The notes below the pieces were generated by a model, which saw only the letters and a list, made by a program, of their open reading frames with translations, was not told the DNA's origin and ran no database searches. A program made the position numbers and the translations under genes. From assembly GCA_934565775.1 (NCBI GenBank), contig CAKTIN010000048.1, forward strand, positions 1 to 13,285: 13,285 bases of DNA, read 5' to 3'. Positions 1 to 5,931 of the stretch are shown piece after piece. The stretch is from an uncultured Oscillospiraceae bacterium. GTDB taxonomy: Bacteria; Bacillota; Clostridia; Oscillospirales; Oscillospiraceae. Every line of letters begins with the position of its first letter. The first letter of the stretch is position 1.

Positions 1-111
1 GTGCAGCACAAGGACTGCACCCGCCGCGTGTTCCAGCCGTTAAGCAAGCTTAGCGGAATCTGCGGAAAGCGCGAAACCGGCCCGCCGTCTGGCGGGCCGG
101 TGTACTTTTAA
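1..111 (+). other. possible 3' end of an upstream plus-strand gene
   Basis: Reading frame 1 is open from the window edge to a TAA at 109-111. Its first 13 codons (to about position 39) all end in G or C, as expected of coding DNA in this GC-rich genome, and the encoded stretch begins VQHKDCTRRVFQP. However, this frame would run through the terminator hairpin at 77-100 and overlap the stop of the minus-strand gene, which is unusual. Frame 2 stops earlier (TAA 41-43) but has mixed third positions. The same stretch can also fold: GTGCAG/CTGCAC (1-6/15-20) and CCGTTAAG/CTTAGCGG (37-44/49-56), so an RNA 3' end is an alternative. I do not recognise either. Confidence 0.2.
77..100. terminator. bidirectional terminator hairpin
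   Basis: Perfect 10-bp inverted repeat CCGGCCCGCC / GGCGGGCCGG with the 4-nt loop GTCT. A T-containing tail (TGTACTTTTAATT) follows on the plus strand and TTTCGCG on the minus strand. It sits just past the stop of the minus-strand Tim44-like gene and would also serve any plus-strand gene entering from the left. Confidence 0.7.
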
Positions 112-1022
112 TTGGTGCGCTGGGAAATACCCTTAATGGCGGAGATCACAAAGTCGTGATCCTCCAGGGTAATGATGCTGTCGCAATACTCGCACTTGGC
201 GCTCTGGTTGATATTCAGCGGCGCGCCGCAGTTCGGGCAGTGGATGCTCTGCATCTCGCCCTCCTTCCGGGTGGTCTGCCCGCTGGGCCGGACCAGCACC
301 CATTCATAGGTCATGAACTTCTCCGCATTGCGGTTGCCGGAAACCACGGCCCCGGTCTTATCGTCCACGGTATAGTCCACAATCCGGGTGCGGAGCTCCG
401 CCACAATGTGGTCCTGGCCGTCCCGCTGGTAGTAGCCCCGGAGGGTCACGCCCAGCACGGCGATCCGCTCTACGTAGTTCGTCCTGCCGCTGTCCGCCAG
501 GGCCTTCAGCTGCCGCTGGAACTGCGCAAACAGCGCATCGGTGAAGTAGGGCCGCATGGGCTCAAAGTCCTTCGCCTGCCAGGCGTTCTGCATCTGGACA
601 TACCAGTTCGACAGCTTCTCCGTCATGGCCGCCGCATCAAAGCCCGCATCCAGCGTGCCGTACTGGGCAATGGGCAGGAGCTGGCTGTCCGGCGTCCGGC
701 TGGCCCCGGGGGCCACGGACCGCTTGCCGCCCTTGCTGGTTCCCTTCGACTTTTTAGTGGACTGCACGATGATAACGATCAAAATAATCCCGATCACCAG
801 CGCCTCAATGCCGAAGCTGCCGTCTCCGCCGCCGGAGCCGCCGTAATCCGAGCTACTCCAGTCAGAGCCACCCCAATCCGAATCGCTTCCGCCCCAATCG
901 GAGCCACCGTAGTCGCTGTCCCCCGCGAAGCCGCCCGCATCCGCCCGGGCAGCCAGAGGAAGAGTCAGCAAAAGGCACAGGCACAGAACCCACGCCAGAA
1001 TCGCACGCCGCTGTTTTTTCAT
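108..1022 (-). CDS. Tim44-like domain membrane protein with C-terminal zinc ribbon
   Basis: 304 aa from the ATG at 1022. That start is preceded by GGAGG at 8-nt spacing; a longer in-frame TTG at 1037 overlaps this ribosome site and is rejected. Order of parts: signal peptide at residues 1-27 (hydrophobic core LCLLLTLPLAARA); a low-complexity Gly/Ser/Asp/Trp stretch at about 28-69 with repeated GGSDW and SSDYGG; one membrane span at about 71-87 (GIEALVIGIILIVIIVQ); a basic KKSKGTSKGGK stop-transfer segment; a Tim44-like fold at about 115-255 (LSNWYVQMQNAWQAKDFEPMR and onward); and a zinc ribbon with C262, C265, C277 and C280. The positive charges after the span suggest the D/W-rich segment is outside and the Tim44 and zinc domains are cytoplasmic. 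In mitochondria Tim44 domains bind membrane and import machinery; the role of bacterial versions is unclear. Monocistronic, with its own promoter. Confidence 0.8.
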   Translation of the reverse strand: MKKQRRAILAWVLCLCLLLTLPLAARADAGGFAGDSDYGGSDWGGSDSDWGGSDWSSSDYGGSGGGDGSFGIEALVIGIILIVIIVQSTKKSKGTSKGGKRSVAPGASRTPDSQLLPIAQYGTLDAGFDAAAMTEKLSNWYVQMQNAWQAKDFEPMRPYFTDALFAQFQRQLKALADSGRTNYVERIAVLGVTLRGYYQRDGQDHIVAELRTRIVDYTVDDKTGAVVSGNRNAEKFMTYEWVLVRPSGQTTRKEGEMQSIHCPNCGAPLNINQSAKCEYCDSIITLEDHDFVISAIKGISQRTN

Positions 1023-1063
1023 TGCCGCAGCCTCCAAAGTCGAAATGTTGCAGTTTTTCTTTT

Positions 1064-1092
1064 ATTATATCGTACCCGCTCGGGAAAGGCAA
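1064..1092 (-). promoter_or_regulatory. sigma-A promoter of the Tim44-like gene
   Basis: On the minus strand, TATAAT at 1069-1064 lies 17 nt from TTGCCT at 1092-1087 (4 of 6 matches to TTGACA). It is about 42 nt upstream of the ATG at 1022. Confidence 0.55.
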
Positions 1093-1192
1093 GGAAAATT
1101 CCCGCTTTTTTGGCAGAGAGGCAGGTTTGCCCAAATCTTGTGCATCTTTTGGTGTTTGCCGGTTTTTCTCACATAGGGTGGGGCTCTGGCCG

Positions 1193-1220
1193 TGGACAGA
1201 GGCGAAGATCGTGGTATAAT
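1193..1220 (+). promoter_or_regulatory. extended -10 promoter of the DUF308 gene
   Basis: TGGACA (1193-1198), a 16-nt spacer, then TATAAT (1215-1220), with TG at 1212-1213 giving an extended -10 (TGGTATAAT). The ribosome site AAGGAGG (1238-1244) and the ATG at 1253 follow at normal spacing. Confidence 0.75.
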
Positions 1221-1252
1221 TGGTTTAGAAAAGAAATAAGGAGGAATTTCTC

Positions 1253-1843
1253 ATGCGTTCCGTTGCTCCTATGCGCGCCGCGAAGATCGGCTATATCGTC
1301 CTGTCCGTGCTGCTGTGCGTTCTGGGCGTGTGTCTCATTGCCTGCCCCGGCTTTTCCCTGTCCGTGTTTGGGGTTCTCTGCGGCATTTTGATGATTCTGT
1401 TCGGTGTGGTCAAGCTCATCGGCTACTTCTCCCGGGATCTGTACCGCCTGGCCTTTCAATTTGACCTGGCTCTGGGGCTGCTGTTCCTCGCCCTGGGCGT
1501 GGTATTCCTGTGCCGTCCCCAGGCTCTGATGGCGGAGCTGTGCATTTTGCTGGGTCTGGCCAGTCTGGTAGATGGGCTGTTCAAAATCCAGATCGCAGTG
1601 GATGCCAAGCGCTTTGGCCTGCGCACCTGGCTGCTGATCGCGCTGGAAGCCGCAGTCACGGTGGTCCTGGGCCTGCTGCTGCTCTTCCGCCCGGTCCAGA
1701 GCGCCCGGGTGCTGATGATCCTGCTGGGGGTGAACCTCCTGGCGGAGGGGATTCTGAATCTGAGCACCGCCCTTACGGTGGTGAAGATCGTCCGCAATCA
1801 GCAGCCGGACGTCATCGACACCGACGGGTACGAGGTCAAATAA
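1253..1843 (+). CDS. DUF308/HdeD-like multi-pass membrane protein
   Basis: 196 aa. The ATG at 1253 has AAGGAGG 8 nt upstream; a second ATG at codon 7 lacks a comparable site. The chain is almost wholly hydrophobic, with about six spans: roughly residues 12-31, 33-57, 70-87, 92-110, 125-145 and 151-171. Repeated glycine-rich span pairs (GVLCGILMILFGVVKLIGYF; LCILLGLASLVDGLFKIQ; LMILLGVNLLAEGILNLST) are the hallmark of the DUF308 'short repeats of membrane protein' family, which includes enterobacterial HdeD, an acid-resistance-linked protein. The C-terminus is short, polar and probably cytoplasmic (RNQQPDVIDTDGYEVK). It stands alone with its own promoter and converges on rsmG. The function in Clostridia is not known; acid or envelope stress is a guess from HdeD. 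Confidence 0.85.
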   Translation: MRSVAPMRAAKIGYIVLSVLLCVLGVCLIACPGFSLSVFGVLCGILMILFGVVKLIGYFSRDLYRLAFQFDLALGLLFLALGVVFLCRPQALMAELCILLGLASLVDGLFKIQIAVDAKRFGLRTWLLIALEAAVTVVLGLLLLFRPVQSARVLMILLGVNLLAEGILNLSTALTVVKIVRNQQPDVIDTDGYEVK

Positions 1844-1858
1844 AGCTTCTTAAAAATG

Positions 1859-1896
1859 CAGGGTCTCCGGAGAAGCGCCCTTCTCCGGAGACCCTG
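1859..1896 (-). terminator. terminator of the rsmG operon
   Basis: Perfect 17-bp inverted repeat (1859-1875 / 1880-1896) with loop CGCC. On the minus strand the stem is followed by TGCATTTTTAAG, a T-run, so it most likely ends transcription arriving from rsmG. The plus-strand tail (GTTATACAG) is poor. Confidence 0.7.
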
Positions 1897-1908
1897 GTTA
1901 TACAGAAG

Positions 1909-1935
1909 GAGCCCACCGGCTGCGCCGGTGGGCTC
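1909..1935 (+). terminator. terminator of the DUF308 gene
   Basis: Perfect 12-bp stem GAGCCCACCGGC / GCCGGTGGGCTC with loop TGC, followed on the plus strand by TCTTGGTGTT. It lies between the convergent DUF308 and rsmG genes and ends 8 nt from the rsmG stop. Its outer GAGCCC/GGGCTC base pairs recur in the hairpins that border repeat element B. Confidence 0.65.
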
Positions 1936-1943
1936 TCTTGGTG

Positions 1944-2654
1944 TTACAGGGGCTTCTGCTTGATCTTCCCGAACCGGCGGGGGTAGCCGGAGGGGGTATG
2001 CCGGACCTTGCGCAGGACCAGGATGCTGTGGCTCGCGTCCCCAATCTGGAAGGTCAGGGTCTTTTCCAGCCGGGCGCCCAGCTTTTCCATGGCGCCTGCG
2101 GCCTCCTGGGCCTCCTGGGCGGCAGCCGCCCCCTTCATGGCCAGAAACACGCCCCCCACCTTTACATAGGGCAGGCACAGCTCGCAGAGAAGATTCAGCC
2201 GGGCCACCGCCCGGGAGAGGGCAAAATCATAGGTCTCAAACCGCCGCAGGGCCTCTTCCTCCGCCCGGGCCGTCACACATTCCGCCTGAATCCCCAGCTT
2301 CGGCAGGGTCTCGGCCAGCCAGGTCACCCGCTTCCCCAGAGAATCCAGCAGGGTCAGCTTTGCCTCCGGGCAGGCCACCGCCAGGGGCACCCCGGGGAAG
2401 CCCCCGCCGCAGCCCACGTCAATGACCTTTTTCCCCGCAAAATCCGCCGCCTTCAGCAGGGTCAGGCAGTCCACAAAGTGCTGCACCGCCACCTGCTCCG
2501 GCTGAGTGATCGCCGTCAGGTTCATCACCTGATTTTTCTCCACCAGCGCCTGTCCGAAGGCGCACAGCCGCTCCGCCCGCTCCAAGGGCAGCTCCAGCTC
2601 CAGCTTCTCCAGGGCCGGGAGCAGCGCCCGCAGCATTTCCTCCCGGGGCTCCAT
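1944..2654 (-). CDS. rsmG: 16S rRNA (guanine527-N7)-methyltransferase RsmG
   Basis: 236 aa, the usual RsmG (GidB) length. The enzyme transfers a methyl group from S-adenosylmethionine to N7 of G527 in the 530 loop of 16S rRNA; its loss is a known route to low-level streptomycin resistance in other bacteria. Seen: the N-terminal helical part with NQVMNLTAIT (residues 41-50) and HFVDCL (59-64), the SAM-binding motif IDVGCGGGFPGVPL (78-91), the acidic strand end LLDSLGKR (102-109), SRAVARL (147-153), VGGVFLAMKG (166-175), and the family C-terminus YPRRFGKIKQKPL (224-236). The ATG at 2654 overlaps the upstream stop as TGATG, indicating translational coupling. A weak AGGTGG ribosome site lies inside the upstream gene. 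The pairing with DUF3810 rather than the common mnmG (gidA) neighbour is notable. Confidence 0.96.
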   Translation of the reverse strand: MEPREEMLRALLPALEKLELELPLERAERLCAFGQALVEKNQVMNLTAITQPEQVAVQHFVDCLTLLKAADFAGKKVIDVGCGGGFPGVPLAVACPEAKLTLLDSLGKRVTWLAETLPKLGIQAECVTARAEEEALRRFETYDFALSRAVARLNLLCELCLPYVKVGGVFLAMKGAAAAQEAQEAAGAMEKLGARLEKTLTFQIGDASHSILVLRKVRHTPSGYPRRFGKIKQKPL

Positions 2655-3772
2655 CAGTATTCCACCTGCAGGGGGTCAAACTGCGGGGTATCCGGCTCCA
2701 CCGGCGCCGCCGTCTCCGACAGATACCAGCTCACAAGATCGCTGCTCACGGCGTCATAGGTCAAAATACCCTCCGTCTGGCCCACGGATTTCTGGTAGCT
2801 GTCATAGGTGCTCTGGGCCGCATCCTTCACATGGCCGTCGCTTTTGGAAACGTTGGCCGTATTGTCGTCCAGATCCCGGCGGAACTGAGCGTTCACCCCG
2901 GCGGCAACCTCCCTGGCCGCTGCGGAGTCCAGCTTCGCCAGGGCATTATAGCAGTAAATATAGGCCATAAAGTAGCCGGAATACTGGAATTCCTTGGATT
3001 CATTGGCCTCGCAGGTCAAAAAGGCGGCAAAATTTGCCTCATCCTCCTTGGCTAAGGAGAGCCGGTGGGCCATTTCATGGCACATGGTAAAGGGCAGCGC
3101 CCCCACATAAGTTTCCGTGCTCACGGCAGCCTCTCCGGTGAGGGCCACGGTCACGCCGGTAAAGCCCATTTTATCATACAGCTCGGAGAAGCCCAGCTTT
3201 TTGACCGGCGTGCGGTTTCCGGCAAAGGCGGAGCAGCGGAAGGTCATGGTGTCGAAGCCCTCCCCCGCCTGGGCGGCGAGCGTTTCAAAATCCGACATCA
3301 CAAGGGCGCCGTCGCCGTCCCGCTTCTGGTCCGCCGCCAGGGTATTGGCCCGGTCCCGGTAATATTCCGTCGCCGCCCGGAGATTCTGTACGGTCTGCTT
3401 GGCCTCCTCCAGGCGCATGCTCTCCGCCAGGGTGTTGGGATTATAATAGTTCAGCCCCCACATACCCATATACAGAAACAGCACCACGCTGGCCGCCGCA
3501 GTCCAGCCGCCCAGCCACCGGAGCAGATTCCGCCGGAGCAGCAGCGCCAGGACAAAGGTCGCCAAAAAGGCCACGATTGCGGCAAGCAGCGCCACCTGCC
3601 ACAGGCAAAAGTCGAATTTTGCCGTAAAGGAGGCAAGGTAATCCTGCACCGTCCGGGACATAAAGGGATAGGCCAGGTACAGCACGTTCTGATATTGCTT
3701 TGCGGCCCAGGTCAGCAGCCAGGTCAGGCCGCCGAAAATCGCCGCAACGAGAAAGCCACGCAGGTTTCGCAT
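2654..3772 (-). CDS. DUF3810 family membrane zinc-metalloprotease-like protein
   Basis: 372 aa. The ATG at 3772 has AAAGGAG 6 nt upstream. The N-terminal part holds three spans (about residues 6-25, 57-79, 88-108), ending at GLNYYNP (106-112), a motif typical of DUF3810. A soluble domain follows with a zincin signature: CHEMAH gives H232, E233 and H236, and the downstream KEDEANF offers E245 as a likely third zinc ligand; AYIYCYNAL (270-278) is also family-like. The zinc-ligand set is therefore intact. By membrane topology the domain is probably on the outer face, but this is inferred. Substrate unknown. First gene of a two-gene operon with rsmG, sharing a TGATG junction. The C-terminus (PVEPDTPQFDPLQVEY) is a short disordered tail. 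Confidence 0.85.
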   Translation of the reverse strand: MRNLRGFLVAAIFGGLTWLLTWAAKQYQNVLYLAYPFMSRTVQDYLASFTAKFDFCLWQVALLAAIVAFLATFVLALLLRRNLLRWLGGWTAAASVVLFLYMGMWGLNYYNPNTLAESMRLEEAKQTVQNLRAATEYYRDRANTLAADQKRDGDGALVMSDFETLAAQAGEGFDTMTFRCSAFAGNRTPVKKLGFSELYDKMGFTGVTVALTGEAAVSTETYVGALPFTMCHEMAHRLSLAKEDEANFAAFLTCEANESKEFQYSGYFMAYIYCYNALAKLDSAAAREVAAGVNAQFRRDLDDNTANVSKSDGHVKDAAQSTYDSYQKSVGQTEGILTYDAVSSDLVSWYLSETAAPVEPDTPQFDPLQVEY

Positions 3773-3829
3773 AGAGGTCTCCTTTCCACGGGAAAACGGG
3801 CAAGCGCCCAGAAAAAGTCTATTTTACTT

Positions 3830-3838
3830 ATTATAGCA
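3830..3838 (-). promoter_or_regulatory. extended -10 promoter of the DUF3810-rsmG operon
   Basis: On the minus strand, TGCTATAAT (3838-3830) is a perfect extended -10. No convincing -35 is seen, which is acceptable for extended -10 promoters. It lies about 58 nt upstream of the ATG at 3772. Confidence 0.6.
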
Positions 3839-3896
3839 CAAAGGCGCGAAAAAGTCTCCCCCTGATTTCAGAAATTTTGGAGGGCTGCCCCGGGAC

Positions 3897-3925
3897 TTGC
3901 AAAATTTCCAAACATTCGCTACAAT
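3897..3925 (+). promoter_or_regulatory. sigma-A promoter of the M28 peptidase gene
   Basis: TTGCAA (3897-3902), a 17-nt spacer, then TACAAT (3920-3925). The ribosome site GGAGG (3944-3948) and ATG (3956) follow. It is divergent from the DUF3810-rsmG promoter. Confidence 0.7.
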
Positions 3926-3955
3926 AGGGGAAAACAGGAACATGGAGGCGCATTT

Positions 3956-5179
3956 ATGGATACCAAACAGATTCTGGAGCACTTTACGCAGACCGCCTAT
4001 TCGCGCACCGGCGGCAGCCGGGAGGAGGCCCGGTGCGCGGCCTACCTGGCCGCCTGCTGCGCAGAGCTGGGCCTGGACGCCAAGCTGGAGCCCTTTGAAG
4101 TGGATATGGCGGAGATCCAAACCGCCGCGCTGATCGTAGACGGCAGGGAGATTCCCTGCAAGGGCTACCTCTGCGCCGGGTCCGGGGAGGTGGAGGCCCC
4201 CCTGTATTACCTCACCGGCTCCGACCCCTACTCCCTGGCCCAGTGCCGGGGAAAGATCGTCCTTGTGGACGGGTACATGGGCTACTGGAAATATCACGAC
4301 CTGCTGGACAACGGCGCCGTGGGCTTTGTCACCTATGACGGCAACGCCAACTATGCCGACCGGGACATCGACCGGCGGGAGCTGCGGAGCTATGTGAGCC
4401 AGGGTCGGAAGCTCCCCGGCGTCAACATCAACGCCAATGACGCCATTACCCTGGTCAAGGGCGGCGCGGCCCGGGCAAAAATCACCCTAAGCCAAGAGGA
4501 ATACAAGGGCGAATCCCAGAACGTAGTGGCGGAGATCCCCGGCAGCCGCCCGAAGACTATCGTCTTTACGGCCCACTATGATTCCACCTTCCTGTCCCAG
4601 GGCGCTTACGACAATTTCTCCGGCTGCGTCGGGCTGCTGTGGCTGGCGGAGTATTTTGCCGCCCATCCCCCGGTGTACAGCCTGCGGTTTGTGTGGTGCG
4701 GCAGCGAGGAGCGGGGGCTTCTGGGCTCCAAGGCCTACTGCGCCGCCCATGAGGCGGAGCTGGACAGTATCGTCCTGAACATCAACCTGGATATGATCGG
4801 CTGCGTCATGGGCGGCTTCATCGCCTGCTGCACCGCCGAGGAAAAGCTGTGCCACTACATCGAATACCTGGGCGCGGAGCAGGGCTTCGGTATCAAGGTC
4901 CGGCAGGATGTGTACTCCAGCGACTCCACGCCCTTTGCCGACCGGGGGATCCCGGCGGTCTCCTTTGCCCGGATCGCTCCCAATAACACCGCCACCATTC
5001 ACAACAGCTATGACACCCTGGCCCTGATCCGGCCGGAGCAGATGGCCGCCGACTGCGAATTTATCACCGCCTTCGCCGCACGCATGGCCTGCGCCAAGTC
5101 CATGCCCGTGGCCCGGGAGATGCCCGAGGCCATGAAGGAAAAGCTGGACCTCTATCTCTGCCGCAAGCGGGAGAAGTAA
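3956..5179 (+). CDS. M28 family zinc aminopeptidase-like metallopeptidase
   Basis: 407 aa, start supported by GGAGG at 7-nt spacing. There is no signal peptide or membrane span, so a cytoplasmic enzyme is likely. Order: N-terminal lid (1-60); a protease-associated (PA)-like insert at about 60-180 (CRGKIVLVDGYMGYWKYHDL, GAVGFVTYDGN, LPGVNINANDA); then the M28 catalytic core. The co-catalytic zinc set is complete: H207 (TAHYDS), D219 (GAYDNFSG), catalytic E251 with ligand E252 (GSEERGLLGS), D279 (NLDMIG) and H349 (TIHNSYDT). M28 enzymes remove N-terminal amino acids or split peptides with two zinc ions; the exact substrate cannot be read here. Monocistronic with its own promoter, convergent with the VWA module. 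Unusually Cys-rich for a peptidase (for example CC at 34-35 and 291-292), in line with a reducing cytoplasm. Confidence 0.92.
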   Translation: MDTKQILEHFTQTAYSRTGGSREEARCAAYLAACCAELGLDAKLEPFEVDMAEIQTAALIVDGREIPCKGYLCAGSGEVEAPLYYLTGSDPYSLAQCRGKIVLVDGYMGYWKYHDLLDNGAVGFVTYDGNANYADRDIDRRELRSYVSQGRKLPGVNINANDAITLVKGGAARAKITLSQEEYKGESQNVVAEIPGSRPKTIVFTAHYDSTFLSQGAYDNFSGCVGLLWLAEYFAAHPPVYSLRFVWCGSEERGLLGSKAYCAAHEAELDSIVLNINLDMIGCVMGGFIACCTAEEKLCHYIEYLGAEQGFGIKVRQDVYSSDSTPFADRGIPAVSFARIAPNNTATIHNSYDTLALIRPEQMAADCEFITAFAARMACAKSMPVAREMPEAMKEKLDLYLCRKREK

Positions 5180-5202
5180 GCCCGGGTCCCTTTGGGCGGG
5201 CT
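5179..5202 (+). terminator. hairpin after the M28 peptidase gene
   Basis: AGCCCG (5179-5184) pairs with CGGGCT (5197-5202), with an inner CCC/GGG pair around TTT. It begins in the stop codon and has no clear T-run, so it is a candidate terminator or mRNA 3'-end protector only. Confidence 0.35.
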
Positions 5203-5222
5203 CCAAATCACCATTCAATAGA

Positions 5223-5262
5223 CTGTCCCCCGGATACTGGGCGCCCAGCATCCGGGGGACAG
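5223..5262. repeat. 40-bp palindrome
   Basis: Inverted repeat of 20 bp per arm with one mismatch: CTGTCCCCCGGAT-A-CTGGGC against GCCCAG-C-ATCCGGGGGACAG. The centre is a perfect 12-bp palindrome with no loop, so it can form a cruciform or long hairpin. It lies between the peptidase stop and the left border hairpin of repeat element A. On the minus strand it is followed by TCTATTGAATGG. It could be an extra terminator for either convergent gene. Confidence 0.6.
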
Positions 5263-5276
5263 CTTTGCAGAAAAGT

Positions 5277-5300
5277 GCCCCCGGCCGACAGGCCGGGGGC
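5277..5300. terminator. left border hairpin of repeat element A
   Basis: 10-bp stem GCCCCCGGCC / GGCCGGGGGC with loop GACA. On the minus strand it is followed by ACTTTTCTGC, so it can end transcripts from the VWA-58-aa operon. It matches the right border hairpin (5712-5737) at 23 of 24 positions. Confidence 0.65.
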
Positions 5301-5301
5301 T

Positions 5302-5711
5302 CAGCGTGTCAAAAAGCCCGTTTTTGACACGCTGCCAGACGTCAAGAAAGCGCCGGAGACTGGGGACCCCACGGCAAGCGTTCTGCGGCCGGGGCCGGAT
5401 CTTTTGCCCCAACTGTGCGCTTTCCAGGCCTAGAAAGACAGCAAGTATTCCTTCGGCCTGGAAAACTTCATTTGAGCCAAAATCTCTCACCCCCAGCTCT
5501 TGAAAGCTTGCCGTGGGCTCCTACAACTCGCATCCGTCGGCGTATATGGATACGGTAGGATGCGAGTTGCGCAGTAAGTTAAAATGCTTATTATTCTGTA
5601 GATTCAGAACTTTTTCTTCAAATTTTCAATGATGCAGAATGTTGAGAAAAGGAGAAAGCCTTTTTGCGGATTCTTTGCATTTTAACGGTCCGGTGGTTTA
5701 TTGACAGTCTG
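5302..5711 (+). repeat. non-coding repeat element, copy A
   Basis: 410 bp with no coding capacity I can support. It has imperfect terminal inverted repeats, CAGCGTGTCA (5302-5311) and TGACAGTCTG (5702-5711). In order: a 14-bp hairpin CAGCGTGTCAAAAA / TTTTTGACACGCTG (5302-5315/5321-5334); a conserved linker CAAGAAAGCGCCGGAG; an extra folded domain closed by CCCACGGCAAGC / GCTTGCCGTGGG (5368-5379/5506-5517) and containing TTTCCAGGCC / GGCCTGGAAA (5421-5430/5455-5464); a hairpin with 12-bp arms CAACTCGCATCC / GGATGCGAGTTG (5524-5535/5558-5569) around a 22-nt loop; and a perfect GTTAAAATGC / GCATTTTAAC pair (5578-5587/5677-5686). All but the extra domain recur, reverse-complemented, in copy B. 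I do not recognise the family. It could be a MITE-like mobile element or a structured RNA. Confidence 0.8.
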
Positions 5712-5737
5712 AGCCCCCGGCCGAAAGGCCGGGGGCT
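5712..5737. terminator. right border hairpin of repeat element A
   Basis: 11-bp stem AGCCCCCGGCC / GGCCGGGGGCT with loop GAAA, 5 nt past the stop of the 58-aa gene on the minus strand. It is the natural terminator position for the VWA-58-aa operon. The minus-strand T-run, however, lies beyond the other copy of this hairpin at 5277-5300. Confidence 0.65.
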
Positions 5738-5742
5738 GCTGT

Positions 5743-5919
5743 TTATCCCACAATATCGCCGTTTCCGTCAACGATCACAGTCCGCCCGGAGGGCAGCGTC
5801 ACTGTATAGACACCGTCTCCGATCCGGTCCAGCGTGCCGGATTCACCGGGCTCCGGGTTGATCGTCCCGCTGCCCAGGATTCCCGCATCCGTCAATCCTG
5901 CTTCCAGAATAGGATTCAT
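5743..5919 (-). CDS. 58-aa conserved small protein, copy 1
   Basis: 58 aa, starting MNPILEAGLTDAGILGSG. The ATG at 5919 has AAGGAGG 7 nt upstream, and that ribosome site contains the TAA stop of the VWA gene, so the two are translationally linked. A second copy (13026-13202) has the same length with only three substitutions (E6D, V37L, D51N) despite synonymous DNA changes, and the same position after a VWA gene; this shows a real protein under selection. There is no signal peptide or membrane span. The N-terminal half is Gly-rich; the C-terminal half (DRIGDGVYTVTLPSGRTVIV..) looks like a beta-hairpin. Function unknown: possibly a partner or chaperone of the VWA protein, or a substrate of the kinase/PqqD set that follows copy 2. 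Confidence 0.8.
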   Translation of the reverse strand: MNPILEAGLTDAGILGSGTINPEPGESGTLDRIGDGVYTVTLPSGRTVIVDGNGDIVG

Positions 5920-5931
5920 TGCCGCACCTCC

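Noticed and set aside
1..76. tRNA or other stable RNA gene
   Set aside because: Two short hairpins are present, but there is no T-arm sequence or CCA end, and the third positions of frame 1 look coding.
1023..1037. TTG start five codons upstream for the Tim44-like protein
   Set aside because: It would overlap the GGAGG that serves the ATG at 1022 and would precede the signal peptide with acidic and small residues.
156..1391. Long open frame (411 codons) on the plus strand opposite the Tim44-like gene
   Set aside because: Runs antisense to a clear gene and through two good promoters and into the DUF308 gene in another frame; no ribosome site or motif.
5302..5334. CRISPR-like repeats among the many hairpins
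   Set aside because: Repeats are palindromic, unevenly spaced and few; there are no regular spacers and no cas genes.
5302..5711. Group IIC intron inserted at a terminator
   Set aside because: Group IIC introns do follow terminator hairpins, but this element is far too short, has no domain V/VI pattern that I can see, no reverse transcriptase, and its border hairpin is duplicated.
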